From Buchnera aphidicola (Panaphis juglandis) (lineage in GTDB: Bacteria; Pseudomonadota; Gammaproteobacteria; Enterobacterales; Enterobacteriaceae), in contig NZ_OZ060378.1 in NCBI RefSeq assembly GCF_964059065.1, positions 62,001 to 126,000 of the forward strand: a stretch of DNA of 64,000 bases, read 5' to 3'. The first letter of the stretch is position 1; each line of letters opens with the position of its first letter. Below the pieces are notes generated by a model, which was not told the DNA's origin, made no database searches, and saw only the letters and a list, made by a program, of their open reading frames with translations. This document shows, piece by piece, positions 39,385 through 50,457 of the stretch. The translations under genes were made by a program, and so were the position numbers.

Positions 39385-41454
39385 TTATAATTCATTAAAA
39401 TTTATTACTTTTAAAAATATTTTTTTTATTTTTATTAATAATGATATTCTATTAATAGTAACATTTTTAATTTTATGTTCTACATAATGATTATCTAAAA
39501 AACTATTGATAAATTTTTGTAATATTGATAATATTATTAAATTTTTTTTATATTTTTTTTTTTTTATTAAATATTCAATCATATCATTACTTTTTTTTAT
39601 TTTTATAAAAAATAGTTGTTCTTTTTTATTTTGAAATAGTTTTTCGTTAATTTGGTATACACTTGTTTTTTTTATTTTGTTTTTTTTAATTAAATTATTA
39701 ATTCTTTTATATGTTGTGATGATATCGATGAAACATTTTTTTTTTTGTAATTTATTTAAATATTTTATATTATTATCCATATCTAATAAATTATTTTTAT
39801 AATATTCGAATATTGAATTAATAATCTTAGTATCATATTTTTTTTTATAGAATGAGTATAACCTATATAATATGAATTGAAAGATATTATCATTAATGTT
39901 TTGTGGTATATTTTGAAAATTGTAACTTGAAATTGATATATTAATTATTTTTTTTAAATTGATATTAATTTTTTTTTCAATAATTATTCGTATGATACCA
40001 ATTGATAGTCTTCTTAAAAAGAATGGATCTTTATCTTGTTTGGGTTTAATGTTAATTAAAAATAATCCAACCAATGTATCAATTTTATCAGTCAAAGATA
40101 ATGTACAACCTAAGATACTAGATGGTAATTGATCCCCTAAAAAATTAGGTTGATACTGTTCTTTTAATGCAATTGATATGTTCTGAGGTTCATTATGATA
40201 TAATGAGTAATACATACCAATTATTCCTTTTAATTTAGGAAACTCATATACCATGTAGGTTTTTAAATCACATTTTGATAAATATGCACACCTAATGCTA
40301 TCATTAATATTTGATTTTGTGTATTGAATAACATTTTTAATAAGTATAATATTTCTTTTTGTCTTATCAAATAAATTTCCTAATTTTTCATAAAATATTA
40401 TTTTTTTTAATAATGGAAGATATTCTTGTAATTTTAATTTATAATCTTGATTAAGAAAAAATAATACATCAGATAATTTTGCTGTTAGAACCCTTTCGTT
40501 TCCATAGATAATATTTTTAGTTTCTATAGAATTAGTATTTGCAACAATAATAAAATATGGTTGCAGTTGTTCAGTATAAATGTTATATATTGGTAAATAT
40601 TTTTGCATAGATTCCATAACATATATTAAAATTTCTTTTGGGATTTTTAAAAAAATTTTTTTAAATTTTCCGTATAATATTTTTGGATATTCTACTAAAC
40701 ATGATATTTCATTTAATAAAGAAGGATTTAATTTAATTTTTCCATTGAGTTGATATGCTAATTTTTCTGATTGGTACTGAATTTTTTTTTTTCTTAATGA
40801 GAATTTAGCTATTACTTTTCCATATTTATACAGTATATGTTCGTATTCTTTAGCATGGTTAATTTTTATTTTTTTAAAAATTGTGAATATATTTCCATAT
40901 AAATATTTTTTTATTGAGAATCCAAATTTATTAAAAGGAATAATTTGGTCATCTAATAATATAATTATATTTCTAATTGGTCGAATGAATTTTATGTTGT
41001 GTTCATTCCATGACATTTCTGTTAATGTTTTTATATTTTTTAAAGTCAACAAAAAAATTTTCATTAAAATAGATTTTAAAGATATTATTTCATATTTTTT
41101 ATATATTAACCATTTTCCTTTTTTAGTTTTTAGTATCGTTGTGTCTTTTATTTGAATATTTAGTTTTTTTAACCATGATGATGCTGGTATTTTTAAATTT
41201 CCATGATGATCAAATGAATTTTCAACAGAAGGTCCTTTTAAACAGTAGTTTTTTTTAATTGATAGTGTACTAATTTTATTGATTTGTAATGCGATTCTTC
41301 TTGGAGAATCAAAAAGATTTATTTTTGAAAAATGAATTTTATTTTGATTTAATTGATTTAAAAAATTTTCGTAAAAATTTTTTGCAATTTCTCTAATATA
41401 TTGAGCTGGTATTTCTTCGGTTTGTAGTTCTATTAAAAATGTTTTATAATTCAT
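39385..41454 (-). CDS. glyS: Glycyl-tRNA synthetase beta subunit
   Basis: The 689-residue beta subunit (E. coli 689) begins FLIELQTEEIPAQYI, typical of GlyS, and contains FDSPRRIALQI, GPSVENSFDHHG and the HD-like QDKDPFFLRRLSIGIIRII. It binds tRNA-Gly and works with GlyQ. It is highly lysine- and isoleucine-rich and holds a 13-A run in the coding strand (complement of 39553-39565). It is 33 bases downstream of glyQ. Confidence 0.96.
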   Translation of the reverse strand: MNYKTFLIELQTEEIPAQYIREIAKNFYENFLNQLNQNKIHFSKINLFDSPRRIALQINKISTLSIKKNYCLKGPSVENSFDHHGNLKIPASSWLKKLNIQIKDTTILKTKKGKWLIYKKYEIISLKSILMKIFLLTLKNIKTLTEMSWNEHNIKFIRPIRNIIILLDDQIIPFNKFGFSIKKYLYGNIFTIFKKIKINHAKEYEHILYKYGKVIAKFSLRKKKIQYQSEKLAYQLNGKIKLNPSLLNEISCLVEYPKILYGKFKKIFLKIPKEILIYVMESMQKYLPIYNIYTEQLQPYFIIVANTNSIETKNIIYGNERVLTAKLSDVLFFLNQDYKLKLQEYLPLLKKIIFYEKLGNLFDKTKRNIILIKNVIQYTKSNINDSIRCAYLSKCDLKTYMVYEFPKLKGIIGMYYSLYHNEPQNISIALKEQYQPNFLGDQLPSSILGCTLSLTDKIDTLVGLFLINIKPKQDKDPFFLRRLSIGIIRIIIEKKININLKKIINISISSYNFQNIPQNINDNIFQFILYRLYSFYKKKYDTKIINSIFEYYKNNLLDMDNNIKYLNKLQKKKCFIDIITTYKRINNLIKKNKIKKTSVYQINEKLFQNKKEQLFFIKIKKSNDMIEYLIKKKKYKKNLIILSILQKFINSFLDNHYVEHKIKNVTINRISLLIKIKKIFLKVINFNEL

Positions 41455-41487
41455 GTGATATATTTACCAGTGAAGTAATTGAAAATT

Positions 41488-42369
41488 TTATTTTGATTGA
41501 TCTTTATGATAATATTGAGCAATGATTTTCACAATAGATCGTATTTTTAATATTAGATTTGTTCGTTCAGTATTAGAAATTATTTGTCTTGCATCTAATA
41601 AGTTAAAATTATGTGTGGCATGCAAGATGTGTTCGTATGCAGGTAATAAAAGTGGTTTTTGAAATGATAATAATCTTTTTGATTCAGACAAATGTTCGTA
41701 AAATAGTTTTTTTAAAAATTTAATGTTCGAATGTTGAAAATTATATAGTGATTGTTCGATTTCATTTTTATAAAATAGTTGTTTATATGATAGACAATAC
41801 GATTCATTTTGATCCCAAATGATATCATATATATTTTTTTTTTTTTGAATATGCATTGCTGTTCTTTCTATTCCATATGTTATTTCCACTGCTGTTGGTT
41901 GACACGTCAATGATCCCATTTTTTGAAAATATGTAAATTGCGTTATTTCCATACCATTTAACCATATTTCCCATCCAAGACCACATGCACCTAATGTTGG
42001 ATTTTCCCAATTGTCTTCTATGAATCTGATGTCATTATTTTCAATATTAATATCTATAAATTGTAAAGATTGTAAATATAGTTTTTGAATGTTATGTGGA
42101 ACAGGCTTCATGGTAACTTGAAATTGATAGTATTGTTGTAATCGATTTGGATTTTCTCCATATCTTCCGTCAGTTGGCCTTCTTGATATTTGTAAATAAG
42201 CAGTTTTATAAAATTTTTTTCCTATTACTTGAAAAAATGTGCATTGATGAAATGTACCTGCACCAACTGTGATATCGATTGGTTGTATAATAATGCAACC
42301 ATGTTTTGACCAAAAATTTTTTAATTGTAGAATAATGTTATGACATGTAAAATTGTTTTTTGTTTTCAT
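41488..42369 (-). CDS. glyQ: Glycyl-tRNA synthetase alpha subunit
   Basis: The 293-residue catalytic subunit (E. coli 303) has the class II signatures FWSKHGCIIIQPIDITVGAG, SRRPTDGRYGENPNRLQ, FVEDNWENPT-like FIEDNWENPTLGACGLGW and EITYGIERTAMHIQ. The frame is open upstream to 42423, but homology begins near ATG 42369. A run of 13 A (complement of 41834-41846) lies in frame within the coding sequence. Confidence 0.95.
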   Translation of the reverse strand: MKTKNNFTCHNIILQLKNFWSKHGCIIIQPIDITVGAGTFHQCTFFQVIGKKFYKTAYLQISRRPTDGRYGENPNRLQQYYQFQVTMKPVPHNIQKLYLQSLQFIDINIENNDIRFIEDNWENPTLGACGLGWEIWLNGMEITQFTYFQKMGSLTCQPTAVEITYGIERTAMHIQKKKNIYDIIWDQNESYCLSYKQLFYKNEIEQSLYNFQHSNIKFLKKLFYEHLSESKRLLSFQKPLLLPAYEHILHATHNFNLLDARQIISNTERTNLILKIRSIVKIIAQYYHKDQSK

Positions 42370-42541
42370 ATTTAATATTTTTAATGTATATGATATTATT
42401 TTATTGAAATATACTAATAACATTATAATATTTTTAAATATATTAAATTTTTTTATTTTTTTAATGCAATAATTATAATATTTAATAATATTTCGTAAAA
42501 TTATACATAATATTTATAATTTTTAATCATGAAGGTAATTT

Positions 42542-42829
42542 ATGTTGGTGATATATGGTGAAGAACGTGTGAAATTAGGTAAAAGCGCCAGTAGAAAATT
42601 AAGAAAATGTGATAATAAAATACCAAGTGTGATTTATGGGCTTAATAAACCAATATTATACATATCATTAGATCACCATGCTATATTTAATATTCAATTG
42701 AATAAAAGATTTTATGTGAATAATATTATTTTAAATGTTTCTCATAGAGAATATGTAGTTTGTGTGAAGTCTGTTCAAAAACATCCTTTTAAAAATAAAT
42801 TAATACATATTGATTTTTTATATAAATAA
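42542..42829 (+). CDS. rplY: 50S ribosomal protein L25
   Basis: The 95-residue protein (E. coli 94) matches the short form of L25 that binds 5S rRNA: GKSASRKLRKCDNKIPSVIYG and the end SVQKHPFKNKLIHIDFLYK. AAGG at 42532-42535 precedes the ATG. It is a single gene followed by an unusual nested inverted repeat. Confidence 0.94.
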   Translation: MLVIYGEERVKLGKSASRKLRKCDNKIPSVIYGLNKPILYISLDHHAIFNIQLNKRFYVNNIILNVSHREYVVCVKSVQKHPFKNKLIHIDFLYK

Positions 42830-42842
42830 GTTATTATAATTT

Positions 42843-42913
42843 TCGGTACGTAAAGATATGATCGAAATTTTAATTCAAAATAATCCTTATGATTTTGAAT
42901 TTTTGCGTACCGA
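42843..42913. repeat. Nested inverted repeat after rplY
   Basis: An outer 8-bp stem, TCGGTACG (42843-42850) with CGTACCGA (42906-42913), encloses an inner 10-bp stem, AATTCAAAAT (42872-42881) with ATTTTGAATT (42892-42901), around a 10-base loop. The outer stem is G+C-rich for this genome. No T run follows on either strand. It lies between convergent rplY and yabI and may be a bidirectional 3' end structure or a small RNA. Confidence 0.55.
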
Positions 42914-42964
42914 TTATGTAATATTATTAATATTATTATTTTATTTTTTTGATTTTTTAAAGTA

Positions 42965-43597
42965 TTAATGATTATTTATTTTTTTTATTAGGTATTTTTT
43001 ATATTTCCAAAAAATATATATTAATAATATTATTATAAAAATTATTAATGATATTAAAAAATGATGTGAAAATAATTTTTTAGTATAATGAGGATCTTTT
43101 ATCATCATTCCTGTTATTATACCAGGCATAAAATATAATATTGGCCATATTGTGCATCCCATGAAACTTGGGAAAATAAATTTTTTTATTGGTATTTGCA
43201 ACATTCCTGACATCATCGGTATTAGGGGTCTAGTAGGTCCAATAAATTTTCCGAATAATATGGTAAAAGTGCTGTATTTATTTAATGTATACTGGATTTT
43301 ATGAAATAAATGAATATTTTTTTTAAAAATTTTAATCCGATATATTATTTTTTTAAATTTCCAACCAATATAATACGATATATAATCTCCTATGGAACAT
43401 GCTATAATACTGGTAATCCAAGATGTAAAAAAGGATATTTGTCCTTTTCCAATTAATGTACCTATTGTTGACATTAATACAATTCCAGGAAGAAATAATC
43501 CAATCATTGCTAATGATTCTAAAAATGTAATGATCATTACTAATATTAATGGATGTGATGTAAAATGTATCATTAAAATAGATAGCCAATGTTTCAT
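42965..43597 (-). CDS. yabI: DedA-family membrane protein YabI
   Basis: The 210-residue inner-membrane protein matches E. coli YabI (about 254 residues) in its first 190: FLESLAMIGLFLPGIVLMST, ACSIGDYISYYIGWKFKK, FGKFIGPTRPLIPMMSGML (the conserved GRxxPxxR-like DedA segment) and WPILYFMPGI. The last membrane segments are shortened. DedA proteins are linked to lipid carrier transport and membrane homeostasis. It is divergent from rsmA, as in E. coli relatives by recalled order. Confidence 0.88.
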   Translation of the reverse strand: MKHWLSILMIHFTSHPLILVMIITFLESLAMIGLFLPGIVLMSTIGTLIGKGQISFFTSWITSIIACSIGDYISYYIGWKFKKIIYRIKIFKKNIHLFHKIQYTLNKYSTFTILFGKFIGPTRPLIPMMSGMLQIPIKKFIFPSFMGCTIWPILYFMPGIITGMMIKDPHYTKKLFSHHFLISLIIFIIILLIYIFWKYKKYLIKKINNH

Positions 43598-43735
43598 ATT
43601 TTGTCTTTTGATATTTGATGAACATTATAAAATATTAATATATTTTACAGTATCTTACATAATATTTATTTAGTTATATAATTTTCTATTTTTTAATATA
43701 TTTTATAATAGTATCATTATTTGAGATTGTAACAT

Positions 43736-44545
43736 ATGAAAAAATTTTTTCTTTTTAAATATTTTCCTCAGAAATCTCTTGGTCAACATTTTTTACATGA
43801 CAAAAAAATAGTAAAAAAAATTGTTGATTTTATCCATCCGAACTATAATGATTTTTTAGTAGAAATTGGTCCTGGTTTAGCTGCATTAACTGATCCGATA
43901 TGCGCTCTTGTAAAACATTTAAGTGTTATAGAAATAGATATGAAATTATTATTATTATTAAAAAAATTTAATTTTTATAAGAAATTATTCATATATAAAT
44001 CAAATGTTTTAAATTTTAATTTTAAAAATTTATTTATTAAACACAATAAGTTATTAAGAATATTTGGAAACATACCATACAATATTTCAGTGCCTTTAAT
44101 ATTAAAATTATTGTATTGTTCAGAATTCATATATGATATAAATTTTATGGTTCAAAAAGAAGTAGCAAATCGTTTAACTGCAGAACCTGGAGATAAATCC
44201 TATGGAAGATTAAGTATTATTACACAATGTTACTATGATATTAGTATTGGTTTTAATATTTTACCAGAATCTTTTTTTCCGATCCCTAAAGTAGATTCCA
44301 GCTTTATTAGAATGGTTCCCAAAATAATTCCACTGTACCCGTTAAATAAAATTAGTAATTTAGAAAAGATAACATTTTTGGCTTTTAAAACACGAAGAAA
44401 AATATTAAAAAATAATTTTTCCAAGATATTACATAAAGATGATTTTTTAAAATTAAACATTAATTCTCATTTGCGTGCAGAGAATTTATCGATAAAAGAG
44501 TATTGTAATCTTTCTGATTATCTCTTAAATCATTCAGTGAAATAA
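43736..44545 (+). CDS. rsmA: 16S rRNA dimethyladenosine transferase
   Basis: The 269-residue methyltransferase (E. coli KsgA 273) dimethylates A1518 and A1519 of 16S rRNA. The SAM site VEIGPGLAALTDPI, the acidic EID in SVIEIDMKL, and the catalytic motif FGNIPYNISVPLIL are intact, with FFPIPKVDSSFIRM further on. In E. coli, apaG and apaH follow; neither is recognisable here. Confidence 0.96.
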   Translation: MKKFFLFKYFPQKSLGQHFLHDKKIVKKIVDFIHPNYNDFLVEIGPGLAALTDPICALVKHLSVIEIDMKLLLLLKKFNFYKKLFIYKSNVLNFNFKNLFIKHNKLLRIFGNIPYNISVPLILKLLYCSEFIYDINFMVQKEVANRLTAEPGDKSYGRLSIITQCYYDISIGFNILPESFFPIPKVDSSFIRMVPKIIPLYPLNKISNLEKITFLAFKTRRKILKNNFSKILHKDDFLKLNINSHLRAENLSIKEYCNLSDYLLNHSVK

Positions 44546-45109
44546 ACTTATATTATGATTTATTATGGATATTAAATATATTTAATGTAATGATTTTTTA
44601 AATTGATAGTAAAAATTTTAATTATTAAAATATTTTATAATATTATATAAAAGATTATTATAATTAATAGATAATATGTTAATATGAATTAATCATTATA
44701 GTATTTCAATAGTTTATTTTTATATTTATAAATTATTATTACTTTTTTAAGTTTTTAGTATTATTTTATTGATTTATTTTAAGTATATCTTATTTTTAAT
44801 TTGAAATATAAATAAATTAATATTTAATATTATGATTTTATGATGTTTAATTTTTATTTAATTTATAGAAATTAATTTTTAATAACAATTTTTTATTTTT
44901 ATTATAATCATATAATGTCAATATTTTCATATATTAAATTGTATAAGTTTTAATTATACATTTTATAATTTTTATGTGATTTATTATTTATTAAAGAATA
45001 TTAATATAATAATTTTTATAAAAAAAAGATGTATTTTATGATTTATTATTTAATAATAATTAAGAATTGATTTTACCATTATATTTCATTATATATTTTA
45101 AATATACGT
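44546..45109. other. 564-base gene-free spacer
   Basis: Between rsmA and the 3' end of the carB remnant there is only A+T-rich sequence with no useful open frame and no structure that I recognise. It probably represents a deleted or fully eroded gene. I cannot align any part to a known protein. Confidence 0.5.
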
Positions 45110-48100
45110 TTATTTTTGTTTTTTATGAATATCTTGTAAACGTGTAACTGTTTTATATGGATCTATTTTTAATGACATAATAGTAGCAAATGCAGCATTA
45201 ATTGTTGTATCATAGTAAATGTGATTTTCCAATTATAAAAATCTGATACAATAATTTTTCTTGTTATATTTATTTTTTTTTTTGATGTTGTATCTATAAT
45301 GCATGAATATTCATTTTTTTTATATTATCTTTAATTTTTGGTAATTCCTGATTTATATACACTAGTCTTGATGATATTCCCAATTTTTTAGGAATTTATG
45401 TATTTTTTCGTTGTATCAATTTTATATCCTATTTGTTTTAATATAATGGATAAATTAACAATTTTTTGTCTTTTATATCAATAAATAATAATACTCGATC
45501 TATTTTTCTAATGTTTATTTGCGAACTAAAAATTTTTTTGAAAAAGTTGAATAAAATGTTTTTCCAATACCCATTACTTCTCCTGTTGAACGCATTTCTG
45601 GACCTAATATTGGATCAATACCTAAAAATTTATTAAATGGTAATATAGATTCTTTTACAAAGAAGTGTGATAATTTTATTTTTATATCATGAAATTTTTG
45701 TTGTTTTAAAGATTTTCCAATCATTACTTTAGCTGCAATTTTTGCTAATGGTATACTAGTGATTTTTGATATAAAAGGTATTGTTCGTGATGCTCTAGGG
45801 TTTATTTCAATAATGTATATATTTTGGTTTTGAATTGCAATTTGAACATTCATTAAACCCTTTATGCATAAAGTTAGTGCTAATTTTATAGTTTGATTCT
45901 TGATATTTTCTTTAATTTTATTATTTATTGTATATGTAGGTAATGTACAAGATGAATTACCAGATTGAATTCCTGCTGGTTCTATATGTTCCATAATCCC
46001 ACCAATTAAAACATGTTTCATATTACAAACAAGATCTACATCAATTTCTATTGAATTTTCTAAATATTTGTCGATTAATATTGGGTTATTTATAGATGGT
46101 ATGCATGTATTATGAAAATATTCATTTAAATCATTTTCATAATATATAATTTTCATACTTTGTCCATCTGAAACATATGATGGTCTTACCATAATCGGAT
46201 ACTGAATGATTTTTGATTTTTCCAATTCATCTTTTGTTGTTGTAATGGAAGTACTATCAGGTTTTTTAAGTTTTAATAATGATACAATTTTTTGAAATTG
46301 ATTTCGATCTTCAGTAATGTCAATAGTTTTTGAATTTGTTCCTATTATGGGTATATTAAATTTTTTTAATTTTTTATCTAATTTTAGAGGGGGTTTGTCC
46401 ACCAAATTGAATTATTATTCTTTTAGGTTTTTCAATTCTCACAATTTCTAGTATATTTTCCAAAGTTATGGGTTCAAAATATAAACGATCAGATACATTA
46501 TAATTCGTAGATACAGTTTCAGGATTACAGTTTATCATGATGGTTTTATATCCTTCACTTCTTAAGGATTGTACAGTATGTACGCAACAATAATCAAATT
46601 CTATTCCTTGTCCAATTCGATTTGGACAACTTCTTAAAATTATAATTTTTTTATTTGAGTTATCTATTGGATTGGATTCGCATTATTTTTACCAAGTGGA
46701 ATACATATATAGTGTTTCAGTATGAAATTCTGTTGAACAAGTATCAATTTTTTTATAAACAGGATGTAAGTTTAAATTATAACGAATGGAATGTATATTA
46801 TCTTCAGATTCATGCATTAAAATTGCAATTTTTTTATTAGAAAATCTTTTTTTAATTTCTTTAAAAAATTCATTATCAATATTATATATTGATGTAGACT
46901 GAATTTTTTCAATTGTTATTATATCTTGTATTTGTGATAGATACCATTTATCAATCGATGTTAATTTATGAATTTGAGATATGGATAATCCAATTCGTAT
47001 TACGTCTGCAGTATACCATAATCTTTCTGATCCAGGGTATTTTAATTCATATTTTATTTTTTCTAGATTTTTCATATCATTTTTATTAATTTTTGAATCA
47101 AATCCACCGGATTCTATTTCTAATCCTTGTATTGTTTTTTGTATTGATTCTTGAAATTTTCTTTCAATAGCCATAACTTTTCCAAAAAATTTCATTTGAT
47201 TTGTTAATTTATTATTACAGCCAGGAAATTTATCAAAATTAAATCTTGGTATTTTAGTAACAACATAATCTAGTGTTAATTCAAAAGAATCAGGAATATT
47301 AGAATTTGTAATATCATTTTTAGTTCTTCTAAAGAATATCCAATAGTTAATTTTGCAGCAATTTTTTCAATAGGAAATCCAGTTGCTTTAGATGCTAAAG
47401 CTGATGATCTAGAAACTCGTGGATTAATTTCAACTACAATCATATTATCATTTTTTGGATGTAAAGCAAATTGTGCATTTGCCTCTCTTGTTTCTACTCC
47501 TATTTCTTCTAGGATTTTAATGGATTCATTTCTCATTCTTTGATATTCTTTATCAGTTAAAGTTTGTGCAGAAGCTACTGTAATTGAATCTCCTGTATGT
47601 ATTCCCATAGGATCAATATTTTCAATACTACATATTATGATGCAATTATTTTGATAATTTCTTATTACTTCCATTTCGTATTCTTTCCAATCTAAAAGAG
47701 ATTCATCTATTAATATTTCTTTTGTTGGTGATAGTTTAAAACCTGAACTACATATTTTTTTGAATTCATCATCATTGTATGCAATACCACCACCAGATCC
47801 ACCTATTGTGAATGATGGTCTAATAATGCATGGAAAACCAATATTTTCTAATATTATCACTGCTTCTTTCATATTATGTGCAATATTACATTGAGAAGCT
47901 TTTAAACCTATATTTTTCATAGATTTTTTTAATAATTCTCGATTTTCTGATTTTTTAATAGATTTTATGTTTGAACCTATTATTTGAATTTTGTATTTTG
48001 AAAGTACATTTTTTTCATATAATTTTAGTATACAATTTAAAGCAATTTGTACACCCATAGTAGGTAATATTGCATCTAGTCTTTATTTTTCTATGATTGC

Positions 48101-48325
48101 TTCTAGATTTTTCCAGTGAATAGGTTCAATGTAAGTAGAGTGAGCGATATCAGGATCTGTCATGATTGTTGCAGGATTGGAGTTGATTAAGATAATTCTA
48201 TATCCTTCTTCTTTTAATGCTGAACATGACTGAGTTCCATAGTAATCAAATTCACAAGATTGACCAATTATTATGAGTCCTGCTACAATGGTTAAAATCG
48301 ATTCAATATCAGTACGTTTTGGCAT
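45110..48325 (-). pseudogene. carB: Carbamoyl-phosphate synthase large subunit, decayed
   Basis: Homology to E. coli CarB (1073 residues) runs from [11 protein letters not shown] at 48325 to the natural TAA at 45110-45112, but the frame is broken many times. Visible lesions: nonsense TAA at 48083-48085 (a glutamate in E. coli); a missing base in the A run complementary to 47317-47321; two adjacent in-frame stops at 46689-46691 and 46683-46685; one extra C, complement of the G run 46389-46393; and a C-terminal allosteric domain (45113-45514) broken by several shifts and stops. The second-half glycine motif GGGPNRIGQG reads [11 protein letters not shown] stretch of 296 codons (45515-46405) is still open. 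Carbamoyl phosphate for arginine and pyrimidines can no longer come from this locus. Confidence 0.95.
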
Positions 48326-48367
48326 ATTAACTTCTATTTAAACTTCTTTTATAATTTTCTATTTTTT

Positions 48368-49457
48368 TTATAAATTTATGAAAAAAATTTTTTCATCTTG
48401 AGGTCCAGGACTAGCTTCCGGATGTCTTTGAAAACCAAAAAAATTGGTATTTGTAATTTTAATATCTTGGATTGTATCATCAAATAAAGATTGTTGTGTA
48501 ATTTGAATGTTGTATGGTAAATTTTTTTATCAATAGTAAAATTGTGATTTTGTGTGGTAATCATAACCTTTTTTGTTTTAAGGTTTTTACAGGATGATTA
48601 CTTCCATGATTTCCAAATTTCATTTTTATAATTTTTACATTATTTGATAAAGCTAATATTTGATGACCTAAACAAATTCCAAATATTGGTACTTTTTTCT
48701 TAATAATTTTTTAACATTTTTTAATTGTTTAGTATATGATCTAGGTTCTTCAGGACCATTGGATAATAAAATACCACCTAGATTTAATGATAATATTTTT
48801 TTATATTCAGTATGTAATAGAACAATAGTTAAGTAACATCCGTAATTCACTAATATTCTTAATATATTTTCTTTAACACCAAAATCATAAATTACAACAT
48901 GAAATATTGGTTTTTTATTTTTAAAGTTTTATGATTTATATTTTCATTATCAATGTTTCAATTATAAGTTTTATTTTTTTTATTTTTTATGTCATTATTT
49001 TTATGGTTCATTTTTTTATATTTTCAAATGTATTATCAATAATGATTGTAGAAATACTTGATATGAATTCGTATTAATTACCTTTTATTCTCAAGGTATG
49101 TGTAAGTTTCCTTGTATCAATATTTGCAATTCCAACAATATTATTATCTTTTAAATACTGTTCGAAACTAGTTGTATTTTTATAATTACTATATATTAAT
49201 GATAAGTTTTTTATAATGATACCTTGAATTTTGATACTACGAGATTCGTTATCGTGGTTATTGATTCCTGTATTACCAATATTTGGATATGTGAATGTAA
49301 TAATTTGATTTTTATATGAAGTATCAGTTATTATCTTTTGGTAATCGGTCATAGAAGTATTAAATACTACTTCACTAAAAGTAGTTCCATGCAATCCAAT
49401 TGCTGTTTCTTTAAAGAAACTTCCATCTTCTAAAGTTAAACATGCATCTTCTTTCAA
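48368..49457 (-). pseudogene. carA: Carbamoyl-phosphate synthase small subunit, decayed
   Basis: The first 127 codons from ATG 49457 match E. coli CarA (LTLEDGSFFKETAIG, VVFNTSMTDYQKIITD, NTGINNHDNES, DIDTRKLTHTLRIKG) and end in TAA 49074-49076. Downstream pieces in shifting frames still read ILLSNGPEEP, the nucleophile region [23 protein letters not shown] and RHPEASPGP, then the original stop near 48368-48370. So the amidotransferase domain is in at least three broken pieces. It is 42 bases upstream of carB; the operon layout is preserved. Confidence 0.93.
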
Positions 49458-49529
49458 TTTTTTCTCCGATTTTTTAACTAATTTTTACATTTTATTTTTA
49501 ATAATTTTACATATTGAACTTTTTTATTT

Positions 49530-50348
49530 TTATGATTCATCATTGTTTTTATGATCTAATTCAATATCGTTTATAACGTCCATCATATTGAATAATCCTG
49601 ATTTTTTTTTTATTAACCAGATTGCAGATTTTATTGCTCCAATTGAAAATGTATCTCTATTATATGCTTGATGAGAAATTGTGATTTTTTCTCCAGAGTT
49701 AATGAACATGATTTTATGATTTCCAACAATATTACCTCCACGTATTATGGAAAATCCAATTTTTTTTTTTTGACGAGCTTGATTTAATTGGTTTTTTCTG
49801 TACTCTTGACAAGAATTAAAATCCCATTTCTTATTTTTAGCAATAATTTTTCCTAATGTTAATGCTGTTCCTGATGGTGAATCTAGTTTTTTATTATGAT
49901 GCTCTTCTAAAATTTCAATATCATATGAATCATCAAAAAGTTGCGCAGAAGATTTTAATATCTGAGCAATGATATTAATTCCCATACTAAAATTAGAAGA
50001 AAGTATAATTCCAATATCATTAGAATATTTTTTAATTTGATATAATTCTTTTTTTTTGAAACCTGTGGTTCCAATAACAATATTTTTATTATTTTTATGG
50101 CAAATTTTTAGATATCTTAAAGATGATTGTGGTGTACTGAAATCTATTAGTACATCAAATTGATTCATATGTTTTTCTATTTCATTTGATATAATTATGT
50201 TATTATTGTTGATAATTTTTTGATCTGTATTGTTAATTATTAAAAGTTTTAATACTATGTTATTAAACTTTTTAATATTTTTTATTAAATGTGATCCCAT
50301 GCGTCCATAGGCTCCAGTAATTGCAATGCGTATTATTTTTTTTTTCAT
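49530..50348 (-). CDS. dapB: 4-hydroxy-tetrahydrodipicolinate reductase
   Basis: The 272-residue enzyme (E. coli 273) reduces the DapA product with NAD(P)H. The nucleotide-binding motif IAITGAYGRMGSHLI is at the N-terminus, the active-site lysine segment reads EEHHNKKLDSPSGTAL, and VIGTTGFKK is intact. It sits just upstream of carA on the same strand, as in enteric bacteria, and remains whole while carAB decays. Confidence 0.96.
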   Translation of the reverse strand: MKKKIIRIAITGAYGRMGSHLIKNIKKFNNIVLKLLIINNTDQKIINNNNIIISNEIEKHMNQFDVLIDFSTPQSSLRYLKICHKNNKNIVIGTTGFKKKELYQIKKYSNDIGIILSSNFSMGINIIAQILKSSAQLFDDSYDIEILEEHHNKKLDSPSGTALTLGKIIAKNKKWDFNSCQEYRKNQLNQARQKKKIGFSIIRGGNIVGNHKIMFINSGEKITISHQAYNRDTFSIGAIKSAIWLIKKKSGLFNMMDVINDIELDHKNNDES

Positions 50349-50457
50349 AATGTTATAATTTTTTATATAATTGATGTTGTTTTAAATTACTAATACATAA
50401 TAATTTTAATATTATTAATTCTTGTTATATAGGTAATATTTAATTTTAAATTTATAC

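Noticed and set aside
45515-46405. Open 296-codon carB segment as a functional gene
   Set aside because: It is a mid-protein fragment without a natural start, flanked by frameshifts and stops, and cannot make carbamoyl phosphate alone.
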